From Rhodospirillales bacterium 24-66-33 (GTDB lineage: Bacteria > Pseudomonadota > Alphaproteobacteria > Reyranellales > Reyranellaceae), in NCBI GenBank assembly GCA_002281855.1, contig NCHQ01000032.1:23039-87038 (forward strand): a DNA stretch of 64,000 nt. Direction: 5' to 3'. Positions 18,324 to 27,200 of this stretch are shown here, piece after piece. Each line of letters starts with the position of its first letter. Position 1 is the stretch's first letter. The position numbers and the translations under genes are program-made. The notes below the pieces were generated by a model. That model saw nothing but the letters and a program-made list of their open reading frames with translations, made no database searches and had not been told where the DNA came from.

Positions 18324-18495
18324 AATATTTCGCGTGCGATGGTCCTGCGACTCCCGGGGCGAGGGGGTGATAGTCCATGGCTATCAACTCTGCTCCATTT
18401 TTTCTATTTCTACAATCGACCGCCGCCGCCCATCTTCGCCCTCTCACCCGCAGAGGACGAACCGACATGCGCCGCCCCACCCTTCGGACCCCGGT

Positions 18496-19482
18496 ATGAC
18501 CGAGCTTCTGGTCCAGCCCTTCCTCGGCACGCCGGTCTGGTTCTGGCTGGCGTTCGTCTCGCTGGTGGCGGCGCTGACCGCCTTCGATCTCGGCCTCCTG
18601 CACAAGGAGGACCGGGTGATGGGCATTGCGGAATCGCTGAAGCTCTCGGCCTTCTACATCTCGATCGCGCTGGCCTTCGGCGCCTGGGTCTGGGTCGAGA
18701 AGGGCGCCGAGCTCGGCATGCAGTACTACACCGGCTTCTTCATCGAGAAGGCGCTGTCGATCGACAACATCTTCGTCATAAGCCTGATCTTCACCTTCTT
18801 CGCCATCCCGGCGAAGTACCAGTACCGCGCGCTGCTCTGGGGCATCATCGGCGTCATCGTGCTGCGCGGCCTCATGATCGCGGCCGGCGCGGCGCTGGTC
18901 AGCGAAGCCTACTGGGTGCTCTACCTCTTCGCCGCCTTCCTGATCGTGACGGGCATAAAAATGTTCTTCACGAACGACCAGGAGCCGGACCTCGCCAACA
19001 ACGCCGCCATCCGCTGGATCTCCACCCGCATGCGGGTGACCAAGGAGCTGCACGGCGACCGCTTCTTCGTCTCCGCGCCCGACGAGCGCACCGGCCGCAT
19101 GGTCCTGGCCGCGACGCCGCTATTCCTCGCCCTGGTAGTGATCAACCTGGCGGACCTGGTGTTCGCGGTGGACTCGGTGCCGGCGATCTTCGCCATCACC
19201 ACCGATACGTTCGTGGTCTACACCTCGAACATCATGGCGGTGCTGGGCCTGCGCGCCCTCTACTTCGCGCTCTCGGCCATGATCGACCGCTTCCACTACC
19301 TGAAGCACGCGCTGGCCGCGGTGCTGGTGTTCATCGGCTCCAAGATCTTCGTCTCGGATTTCCTGCTGGACGACGCGAAGTTCCCGCCCGTCGCCAGCCT
19401 CGCCGTCACGATCGGCCTGATCGCCACCGGCATCGCCTGGTCGATGTGGAAGACGCGGGATCCGGCGGCTCAGCGCCGCTGA
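18496..19482 (+). CDS. TerC/Alx family membrane protein
   Basis: A 328-residue inner-membrane protein with about nine helices. TerC signatures are SLVAALTAFDLGLLHKED, TGFFIEKALSIDNIFVISLI and NLADLVFAVDSVPAIFAITT, with acidic residues inside the helices as in metal exporters. The family is linked to manganese export and metal supply to exported enzymes, and to tellurite resistance or pH response; the exact role here is not known. The start at ATG 18496 is preceded by a weak ribosome site. The stop at 19480-19482 is fused directly to a remnant of the upstream channel gene. Confidence 0.88.
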   Translation: MTELLVQPFLGTPVWFWLAFVSLVAALTAFDLGLLHKEDRVMGIAESLKLSAFYISIALAFGAWVWVEKGAELGMQYYTGFFIEKALSIDNIFVISLIFTFFAIPAKYQYRALLWGIIGVIVLRGLMIAAGAALVSEAYWVLYLFAAFLIVTGIKMFFTNDQEPDLANNAAIRWISTRMRVTKELHGDRFFVSAPDERTGRMVLAATPLFLALVVINLADLVFAVDSVPAIFAITTDTFVVYTSNIMAVLGLRALYFALSAMIDRFHYLKHALAAVLVFIGSKIFVSDFLLDDAKFPPVASLAVTIGLIATGIAWSMWKTRDPAAQRR

Positions 19483-19559
19483 TCGCGACCTATATCGACG
19501 CGGTGCACCGCAGGCATTGCGGAATCGTACTGCAGATCCCGAACGAGGGTATTTGAGCG
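19482..19559 (+). pseudogene. Deleted duplicate of the potassium-channel gene 3' end
   Basis: This stretch reads ATYIDAVHRRHCGIVLQIPN then EGI-stop. The first part copies residues 168-173 of the channel at 16303-17076 and the second part copies its last 18 residues. The junction is at TCGACGCG, present in the channel gene at 16814-16821 and 17015-17022, so 201 bases (67 codons, in frame) are missing between the two copies of that octamer. One zinc-ribbon cysteine is changed (CKHC to RRHC). No start codon or promoter is evident; it is a relic. Confidence 0.8.
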
Positions 19560-19947
19560 AGATCCGCTATATTGGGGGTCGCCGCGAGGCCCCGGAGACT
19601 CGGCAAGACCGATAAAGACCATTGCTGTCTAACTGAGTCGAACGACGTCTTTGCCATTGAATTTCCCGATTCTTCGCCAGCCTTCGACCTAGGGAGCTTG
19701 CCGGCCATCAGTCGGGAAGGAGCGCGCAGCCCGTTACGCCTGTTCGGATCCACAAGCAGCCAGAACTGCGGCGCGGCTTTGGGTGCATACCGTTCACGCA
19801 CTTCCTCACAATGCGTCCAAGGCTGTGGGAAACTGGTGGGCAGCCTCCTCTTCGACCGTTTCGGCCATTGCACCCCTAGGCAACAAATCTGCGGAACTGC
19901 GATTGTTCGCGCCATAGTTTGGTTGGAAGATCGCAAGTGGGGGCCAC
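19560..19947. other. Stretch without a supported gene at the edge of a lower-GC island
   Basis: Open frames exist on both strands (for example minus strand 19490-20014), but none has recognisable domains or a convincing ribosome site. Composition falls from the surrounding very high GC toward about 50-55 percent, marking the left edge of the island with the Mrr-like nuclease. Confidence 0.4.
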
Positions 19948-20577
19948 ATGAAGACCTGTGAAATCGACATCTCCTCGATCGCACGAGAAGATGTAAAAAA
20001 TATTGACCTTTCAAACGTCCACATTGCGCAAGTGTACATAACGCTTTGGAGTGTCGGCGTCACAAACGACCATCGAGATATATGTGAAGATTATGTTGAG
20101 GCGTCGTGGGCGGCAGAGAAACTGGCAGCTGCCGCCGGCCATGCAGAAGTGACTGAGGAGTACCTGAGGGAGGGCAACAAGACTCGTTTGAAGATTACGC
20201 TGACCAACCTCAAGCCGTTGTTCGTCGAGAGTTTGAGTGAAGTTCTTGTATATTTTGGTGCATGGCGAGTCGACGGTAGCGATCAAACCGAGGAGTTCAA
20301 AGCGGTCCAGAAAGCTGTTCTTGATTATGAAGAGTCCTTGCCTCCTCCGAATCCTGCGCTTCCTGAATTGATAGATGGCTACTTCGCCAATCTGATTAAC
20401 GGTGCTTACTATCAAATTCGCGCGGATATGCCTGACATCTATCGAGAGCAAATTGGCAAGCACCCAGAGCGCGAACTAGGTTTTTACAAGAGCGCATATA
20501 GCGGTCGCCTCGGCGGCAACTGCTACCCAGGCGCGAGAGTTGTTTGGTACATCCAAGCGGCACACTTCTTGTGTTGA
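19948..20577 (+). CDS. Unknown protein, probable N-terminal part of the Mrr-like gene
   Basis: A 209-residue reading frame starting at ATG 19948 with a GGGGG leader. No known domain is recognised; it begins KTCEIDISSIAREDVKNIDL and has mixed alpha/beta character with no membrane segment. Codon use and GC are clearly lower than in neighbouring genes, suggesting transfer. It ends 34 bases inside the nuclease frame that follows. Its last residues (VVWYIQAAHFLC) look like out-of-frame reading, so the two frames may once have been one protein of about 400 residues. Alternatively they are two overlapping genes. Confidence 0.5.
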   Translation: MKTCEIDISSIAREDVKNIDLSNVHIAQVYITLWSVGVTNDHRDICEDYVEASWAAEKLAAAAGHAEVTEEYLREGNKTRLKITLTNLKPLFVESLSEVLVYFGAWRVDGSDQTEEFKAVQKAVLDYEESLPPPNPALPELIDGYFANLINGAYYQIRADMPDIYREQIGKHPERELGFYKSAYSGRLGGNCYPGARVVWYIQAAHFLC

Positions 20578-21149
20578 AGGACGGTACCCATAGTCACGTA
20601 TTGTACGATACTAAACCGCTCAACTTGGAGCAGACGAAAGTACTCTATGAGAGCTTGGGCAACGCACTGCAATTGGTGGGAGATGCGGTTGGTCTGCCAA
20701 GCGGACCTGGGGTCGATTGGGCCGCTCTTGATGATGAGCAGTTTGAGCAGCTTTGTTACGACGTCATTTACGCTCATCCAAAATTTGATTCGGCCACAAT
20801 TCGAAAATTGGGTAACTCCCGCTCAAGAGATGGTGGTCGGGATATCGAAATCTGGGAGATGCCACTGGTGCGCGGTGGTCATCGAAAGAAGTGGATTTTC
20901 CAATGCAAGCTAACAAAAGGAAAATCCCTGGGAGCAACAAAGATTACAGATATTGGTGACATGCTTGACCAAGCTGCAGCCAATGGTTTTGGTGTGATGA
21001 CATCGACTTTGATTGACGCAACGCTTTACACAAAACTAGATGAGGTTTGCGGGCGGCGATCGGTCGCGCAGCTTAATTTCTCTTCTCTTGAGCTGAATCG
21101 AGCGATTATGAGAAATGCTTCACTACGGAACAGATATTTTGCAAGCTGA
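20544..21149 (+). CDS. Mrr-like restriction endonuclease domain (PD-(D/E)xK)
   Basis: A 201-residue frame from TTG 20544, the only candidate start near the frame's opening and without a good ribosome site. After an N-terminal lead it holds WAALDDEQFEQLCYDVIYAH, typical of Mrr-type folds, then the nuclease core SRSRDGGRDIEIWE and WIFQCKLTKGK. There the D-x-E and Q-C-K residues match the PD-(D/E)xK Mrr catalytic pattern. Such enzymes cut modified or foreign DNA. It probably continues the preceding frame after a frameshift. The lower-GC island and the missing start suggest an acquired, perhaps broken, defence gene. Confidence 0.6.
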   Translation: MVHPSGTLLVLKDGTHSHVLYDTKPLNLEQTKVLYESLGNALQLVGDAVGLPSGPGVDWAALDDEQFEQLCYDVIYAHPKFDSATIRKLGNSRSRDGGRDIEIWEMPLVRGGHRKKWIFQCKLTKGKSLGATKITDIGDMLDQAAANGFGVMTSTLIDATLYTKLDEVCGRRSVAQLNFSSLELNRAIMRNASLRNRYFAS

Positions 21150-21488
21150 TTATGGTGGCAGGCGTCAAAGCCCAACCTGAAGAGACCGAGGGCTTCACCA
21201 CACGGGATCCATAAGAAAGTTCCGGGCAAGATGCTGGTGTGTAGGTGTTCACGAGTGGCGCGGGCGCAGGAAGCTGTCCCCGAGGAGATCGCTTCGGTCC
21301 ACAGTAACATCGGTTGAATGGGCTGCGGCTTCCAATGCACCACAGCGGAGCCCATTCACAGCCTCAACCTGTCAATGTTTCTTGTGGCGTGCGGTGGCAA
21401 AGATGGTGCTCGTCCCCGATCTTCGAGGCGAGCCCTAGTGGCGCTCCTTAGAGTGAGGTGGCGTGCTCCGGGTCTAGACGGAAAGGCT
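21150..21488. other. Intergenic stretch closing the island, with an inverted repeat
   Basis: No gene is supported in these 339 bases. A perfect ten-base inverted repeat lies at 21315-21358. Composition returns to high GC toward the PLP-lyase gene. Confidence 0.4.
21315..21358. repeat. Inverted repeat with ten-base arms
   Basis: TGAATGGGCT at 21315-21324 and AGCCCATTCA at 21349-21358 with a 24-base loop. It is near the right boundary of the low-GC island; it could be a terminator-like hairpin or part of an element end. Confidence 0.35.
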
Positions 21489-22802
21489 CTAGTCCGCGCT
21501 CGCCACCACCGCCAACGCCTGCGTCAGATCCGCAATCAGGTCATCCGGATGCTCGATGCCCACCGACAGCCGGATCGTCGTGTCCAAGACGCCGATGCGG
21601 TCGCGGACTTCGAGCGGGACGCCGGAGTGGGTCATGGCGGCGGGGTGGCTGGCCAGCGATTCCGTGCCGCCGAGGCTCACCGCGAGCTTGAAGATTTTCA
21701 GCGCGTTCAGGAAGGCGAAGGCTTCCTTCTCGCCGCCCTTGATGTCGAAGGAGAAGGTCGAGCCGGCCCCGGTGCACTGGCGGTCGTAGAGCGCCTTCTC
21801 GGGCGAGCCCGCCGGCAGCAGGCCGAGATAGTGGAGCTTCGCGACGCTGGGATGGGCCGCGAGCCAGTCGGCGACCAGGCGGGCGTTGGAGTTGGCGCGC
21901 TCCATCCGCAGCCCCAGCGTCTCCAGCGAGCGGCCCAGCATCCAGCAGGAATGCGGGTCGAGCTGGGTGCCGAGGCTGCCACGCAGGGCGCGGATCGGGC
22001 CCATGATCTCCTTTCGGCCCATCGACGCGCCGGCGATCAGGTCGGAATGGCCGCCGACATATTTGGTGAGCGAATAGAGCGAGACGTCGGCGCCGTGGTC
22101 GAGCGGGCGCTGGAACACCGGCCCCAACAGGGTGTTGTCGCAGACCAGTACCGGCGGGCCGCCGGCCTGGGCGGTGCCGATCTCGTCGGCGAGGCGGCGC
22201 AGCAGGGCGATGTCGACCAGCGTGTTGGTCGGGTTGGCCGGCGTCTCGATCATGATGACGGCGACGCGGCCGCCCTGGGTGTCGGCCAGCTTGCGGGCCT
22301 CGGTCGCGGCGGCGCGGACTGCGTCCTCGTCGACGCCGTCGATGAAGCCCACCGCGCCGATGCCGAAGCCCGACAGGGTCTTGGCCAGCAGGGTTTCCGT
22401 GCCGCCATAGAGCGGCTGCGAGTGCAGCACCACGTCGCCCGGCCGTGCGAAGGCGAGCAGCGTCGTGGAGATCGCCGACATGCCGGAGGAGAAGAGGGCG
22501 CAGGTCTCGGCGCCCTCGTAGACCGCCAGCCGGTCCTCGACGATCTCGCTGTTGGGATGGTTGAAGCGCGAATAGACGAGGCCGGCGGCGCTGCCGGCGG
22601 GCGGCGTCTTGCGGCCCGCGGCATAGTCGAAGAAGTCGCGGCCTTCCTCGGCCGAGCCGAACACGAAGGTCGAGGTCAGGAACACCGGCGGTTTCACCGC
22701 GCCTTCCGACAGCGCCGGGTCGTAGCCGTAGCTCAGCATCAGCGTCTCGGGCTGGAGCTTGTGGTTGCCGATATGGGTGCGGTACGGGCGCGGCGCGGTC
22801 AT
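21489..22802 (-). CDS. Cystathionine gamma-synthase/lyase-family PLP enzyme
   Basis: A 437-residue Cys/Met-metabolism enzyme. The PLP lysine is K247 in SLYSLTKYVGGHSDL. Other signatures are YSRFNHPNSEIVEDRLAVYEG, ALFSSGMSAI, the phosphate-contacting tyrosine segment SQPLYGG, and IETPANPTNTLVDI. These enzymes catalyse gamma-replacement or elimination on sulfur amino acids; the sequence alone does not separate gamma-synthase, gamma-lyase and methionine gamma-lyase. It is somewhat longer than the typical 380-400 residues, with an N-terminal lead. The start at 22802 is just before the conserved lead; a single gene. Confidence 0.85.
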   Translation of the reverse strand: MTAPRPYRTHIGNHKLQPETLMLSYGYDPALSEGAVKPPVFLTSTFVFGSAEEGRDFFDYAAGRKTPPAGSAAGLVYSRFNHPNSEIVEDRLAVYEGAETCALFSSGMSAISTTLLAFARPGDVVLHSQPLYGGTETLLAKTLSGFGIGAVGFIDGVDEDAVRAAATEARKLADTQGGRVAVIMIETPANPTNTLVDIALLRRLADEIGTAQAGGPPVLVCDNTLLGPVFQRPLDHGADVSLYSLTKYVGGHSDLIAGASMGRKEIMGPIRALRGSLGTQLDPHSCWMLGRSLETLGLRMERANSNARLVADWLAAHPSVAKLHYLGLLPAGSPEKALYDRQCTGAGSTFSFDIKGGEKEAFAFLNALKIFKLAVSLGGTESLASHPAAMTHSGVPLEVRDRIGVLDTTIRLSVGIEHPDDLIADLTQALAVVASAD

Positions 22803-22877
22803 GGCGTGTCTCCAGTCGGAAGGGCGGGCCTCGTTCGCATGATGACGGCAAGGTGTGTCGAAACGGTGTGCTCTCCT

Positions 22878-22918
22878 CCGTCGTCTCGACCGGAGCCGAG
22901 CTGCGGTCGGGACGACGG
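22878..22918. repeat. Short family A palindrome, copy 3
   Basis: CCGTCGTCTCGACCGGAGCC on the left and GGTCGGGACGACGG on the right: only the outer arms of the family A palindrome, without the long inner stem. It lies between the end of the esterase gene and the start of the PLP-lyase gene. Confidence 0.6.
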
Positions 22919-23878
22919 TTACGCGCCCATCAACGCCGCGATCTCGGTGCGGACGCCGGCCGAGCGGCGGTAATACTGGTGCGAGCCGGCGAAGCCGGTG
23001 TCGTAGTCGGTGAAGCCGCTGCAATCGACCCTGCGGTAGGTGGCGGGCGGGAACAGGAGGGCGTCGCCGCCGCCGCGCGGCCCGTCCTGGCCGAGACGCC
23101 GGCAGAAGTTCAGCGTCTCACTCAGCCCGTCGAGCACCTGGTCCCGGCGGCTATGGAGGGTCGTGATGCGCCGGCCCAGCCGGCAGAGCGGCGCCAGGCT
23201 GTTGGTCACGGAAGCGTCGAAGGCATCGTCGACGATGTCGGCCGCAGCCAGGAAGATGTGGTCGAACATCTCGGCATCGCCGTTGCCGTTGTCGAACCAG
23301 GCCTGCACCGCCGCCTGCAGCGCGAGGTTGCCCATGCTGTGGGTCAGCAGGAAGGTCCGCCGTCCGTTCGCGCGCGCCTTCTGGAGGATGGGCAGCAGGT
23401 TGGCCAGGAAGCGCATCAGCGGCAGGCCCGAGCCGCCGGCCATCCGCTGGTCCGAGCGGTAGGGCAGGGTCGGGAAGGGGACCGTGAACAGCTGGCCGCG
23501 CGAGGGCCAGCTGAAGGTGACGACGGTGGTGTCCGCCTCGCTGACGCCCGAGGCGGCCAGCCATTCGCGGTTGAAGGCCGCGCGGGTCAGCGCGTTCTCG
23601 AAAGTGTTGGCGAAGCCGTGGATGAAGACCAGGATGTTGCGCCCGCCCTCGGCCAGGTCGTCGATCGCCGTCTGGCTGAAGCCGCCCTTCTGCAGGTCGT
23701 GCAGCGAGCGGATGGCGCCCACCGTGTCGGCCGTCAGCCCGGCGCTGTCGACGAAGGCCGTGCCGTAGGTCACCTGCAGCGGATTGTCGGGCGCAACCAT
23801 GCTGAACGTGTAGTTCTCGGGCCGGTCCGCCGGATGGTTGGCGATCCGGTTGGTGGCGAAATAGACGGTAGTCGTCAT
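22919..23878 (-). CDS. Alpha/beta hydrolase, DUF900-like esterase
   Basis: A 319-residue protein with the DUF900 pattern: VYFATNRIAN at the N-terminus, NILVFIHGFANTFENALTRA (oxyanion region), VVTFSWPSRG, and the nucleophile elbow LLTHSMGN with S181. An acidic residue in AAADIVDDAFD and the histidine in GFAGSHQYY are plausible triad partners. There is no signal peptide, so it is likely cytoplasmic. The substrate is unknown. The start at 23878 (MTTTVYF) sits right before the family's first strand, with a GGGAGAG ribosome site. It is divergent from the giant metalloprotease gene. Confidence 0.8.
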   Translation of the reverse strand: MTTTVYFATNRIANHPADRPENYTFSMVAPDNPLQVTYGTAFVDSAGLTADTVGAIRSLHDLQKGGFSQTAIDDLAEGGRNILVFIHGFANTFENALTRAAFNREWLAASGVSEADTTVVTFSWPSRGQLFTVPFPTLPYRSDQRMAGGSGLPLMRFLANLLPILQKARANGRRTFLLTHSMGNLALQAAVQAWFDNGNGDAEMFDHIFLAAADIVDDAFDASVTNSLAPLCRLGRRITTLHSRRDQVLDGLSETLNFCRRLGQDGPRGGGDALLFPPATYRRVDCSGFTDYDTGFAGSHQYYRRSAGVRTEIAALMGA

Positions 23879-24279
23879 GATGCTCTCCCCGCACGCTGCG
23901 TGCGAGCGTGATCGTGGGCCGATTCCTGTCAATGTGCATCCCTGCACATCACGGCGATACTTTCGTTATGTGCGAAACCACACGAGAGATGCACTCTCAG
24001 ATTGCAGGCAAATCTGCGCCGCGATATGTGTCGTCCGTCGGCACGCTATTGGCGAGCAGTTTGCTGCCGACGCAATACCGGAAACACAGACTCGAACAGG
24101 GTCTGACCGGCCTTGGGGGCAGCGTGGCGTTTCGGGCGGGCTTCGTTCAGGCGACTTGCGGCGGCGGGCCGGGCAACCGGCCGATCCGCCGTGCGACGTT
24201 CGCCGTCCGCCGTCTCGCCACCACCCCGGTCCTCGACCCCAACCCTTCCCGCTTCGCTTCCGTCGCGTAGGACATACCC
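23879..24279. other. Divergent promoter region upstream of the giant metalloprotease
   Basis: This 401-base gap separates the esterase (minus) from the M10 protease (plus). Near the esterase start it contains the hairpin at 23932-23949. The part beyond 24080 is GC-rich and has open frames without recognisable content. No gene is supported. Confidence 0.5.
23932..23949. promoter_or_regulatory. Perfect inverted repeat, candidate operator
   Basis: ATGTGCA, four bases TCCC, TGCACAT. It lies 54 bases upstream of the esterase start and about 330 upstream of the protease start. The size and symmetry suit a dimeric repressor site; the regulator is unknown. Confidence 0.4.
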
Positions 24280-27200
24280 ATGCCTGGCACAGCCACGACC
24301 ATCCTCATCGACGGTACGCCGACCGATGGCGCAGACCCGTGGACCGACAGCCTGGTGGGCGGCGGTGCCTGGAAAGACAATGACGGTGGGACCGTTACCA
24401 TCCAGTGGACGGCCTTCCAGGGCACGATGGACGGCCAGAACTCCTATAGCTGGACGTCGCACGCCCTCAACGGCCTGCGCGAGGCGCTGTCGCTCTGGGA
24501 GAGTGTGGCCAACATCGACTTCGTAGAGGTGTCGAGCGCCGCCACTGCCGACGTGAGATTCTGGTGGGGTACCGAGGCCCAGGCGGGCGGCGCCGGCGTG
24601 CTCGGGTGGAGCGATCTCGTGGGCTTCGAAGACTACTACGAGAACCCGGCCTCGGAGACGCGCGACATCCTGTTCAATGCGCAGGATTCGGCCTTCTCGG
24701 GTGCCTTGGGCAAGGGAGGCCTGGGCCTCCTCACGATGGTCCACGAGATCGGCCATCTGCTGGGCCTCGCCCATCCGCACGATGGCGGACCGGCGTCGGA
24801 CGCGACGACGTTTCAGCTCGTCGACAATCCCTATGACATCGGCAATGGCGGCCTGAACCAGGGCATCTACACGGTCATGAGCTACAATTTCGGCTGGCCG
24901 TCGCACGTACCCGACCACACGGCCGAATCTTGGGGGCTGACGTACGGTCCGATGTCGCTCGACATCGCCGCGATCCAGACTATCTACGGTGCCAACACGA
25001 CCTACGCGGCCGGCGACGATGTCTACTTGCTGCCTAAGGCGCCCGGGTCCGGTACCTATTGGGCCAGCATCTGGGACACCGGCGGCATCGACACGATCTC
25101 GGCTGTGGGCGTGACCACCAACACGACGATCGATCTGCACGCGCCGACGGACGCTATTGACGGTATCGCGCTCGCCTCCTTCTCTCGCTACGAGGGCGAC
25201 ATGCTCGGGGGCTACACGATCGCCCGCGGCGTCGTGATCGAGAACGCAATCGGCGGCAGCTCCAACGACTGGCTGTACGGAAACGAGGTCAGCAACCGTC
25301 TCGAAGGCGGTGATGGCAACGATCGGCTGGACGGCCGGGAGGGCGCCGACACGATGATCGGCGGCGCCGGCGCCGACGGCTACTACATCGACGATGTCGG
25401 CGACGTGATCGTGGAGCTTGACGGCAGTTCCGGTATCGACTGGGTCATTTCCACGCTGGACGACTATACGCTTGGCGCAAATGTCGAGGACGTGAGCCTG
25501 GAGGGATCCTGGGGTTCGATCAACGCCAAGGGTAACAGTCTGGCCAACGCCATAAGGGGCAATGAGGGCGACAATATCCTCGACGGCGCCGGCGGAGCCG
25601 ACACTCTCGATGGCCGCGACGGCAACGACCGGCTGGTCGTCAGCGATCTTTCGTTCGCAAAAATCGACGGCGGCGCGGGGAGCGACACATTCGCTCTGGA
25701 CGGAGCTGGTCTTGTCCTCGACCTGAGCAACCCGGCTCTAGCGATGAAGTTCCTGAGCATCGAGCGCATCGACCTTACCGGCACCGGAAACAATACCCTC
25801 ATCCTCAACCAGGGCGCCGTCTTCAACATCGGCGCGGTTGTCGGCAGCAAGCGTATCCTTATCGTCGAAGGCAATGCCGGCGACCAGGTGAAGCTCGCCG
25901 AGTCCACCTGGACGAACGCCGGATCATTCACCAATGCCGACGGAACGTTCGACCGCTGGGTACTCGGAAATACCGAAGCCCATGTCGAGAAGGCCCTGTC
26001 TCCGTCGGGCGTGACCATCGTTGGGACGGCCGGCAACGACATCATCTCGACGACCGTGAGCGTGCCCGGGCAGCCCGTGGCGACCAACTATGGTGACTCG
26101 ATCGACGGCGGCGCCGGCGATGACAGGATGGCGGGCGGACTGGGCGACGACGCCTATTACGTGGATAGCCTCCTGGACGTCGTGGTCGAGGCGGCGAATG
26201 CCGGCCGGGACAAGGTCTTTGCCAGCTTGAGCTTCGTCCTGGGCACGAACGTCGAAGATCTCACCCTGACCGGCACCGCGAATATCAACGCCACCGGCAA
26301 CACGCTCAACAACGTCCTCGTCGGCAACACCGGCAACAACGTGCTGGACGGCGGCGCCGGCGACGACACGATGGCGGGCGGACTGGGCGACGATACCTAT
26401 TATGTCGACACCGTCCTGGACGTCGTGCTCGAGGACGCGAATGCCGGACGGGACCAGGTGTTCGCCGGCGTTGGCTATGTCCTGGGCGCCAACGTCGAAG
26501 ATCTCACCCTTACCGGAACGGCGAGCATCGACGCCCTCGGCAATGCCCTGAACAACATCCTTGTCGGCAATAGCGGCAACAACGTGCTGGACGGCACCGC
26601 CGGCGACGACACGATGGCAGGCGGATCGGGCGACGACACCTATTACGTCGATACCCTTCTGGATGTGGTGATCGAGGAGGCGAATGCCGGCCGGGACACG
26701 GTCGTCAGCAGCGTGAGCCACGTCCTGGGCGCGAACGTCGAGGATCTCACCCTGGCCGCGTGGATGGATGTCAACGCGACCGGCAACGCCCTGAACAACG
26801 TCCTTGTCGGCAACACCGGCCACAACGTGCTGGACGGCGGTGCCGGAGCCGACACGATGACAGGCGGGTTGGGCGACGACTCCTATTACGTGGACACCGT
26901 TCTGGACGTCGTGGTCGAGGCGGCGAATGCGGGCCGGGACAGGGTCTTTGCCGGCGCGAGCTATGTCCTGGGCGCGAATGTCGAGAATCTCACGCTGACC
27001 GGCAGCGCCTCGATCGACGGCACCGGCAACGCCCTGGCCAACTCTCTGATCGGCAATACCGGAAACAACACGCTCGACGGCGGTGGCGGCAACGACACGA
27101 TGGCGGGTGGCCTGGGCGACGATACCTATGTCGTCGATGCCGCCGGCGACGTCGTCACGGAAGGCGTGCACGAGGGAACGGATGTCGTCCAGGCGTGGCT

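Noticed and set aside
18324..18495. Manganese riboswitch (yybP-ykoY) upstream of terC
   Set aside because: terC-type genes often have one, but I could not find its conserved core; a covariance search would be needed.
19490..20014. Minus-strand 174-codon frame in the island
   Set aside because: No domain, no ribosome site, and it overlaps the channel-gene relic, so it cannot be an old gene in that frame.
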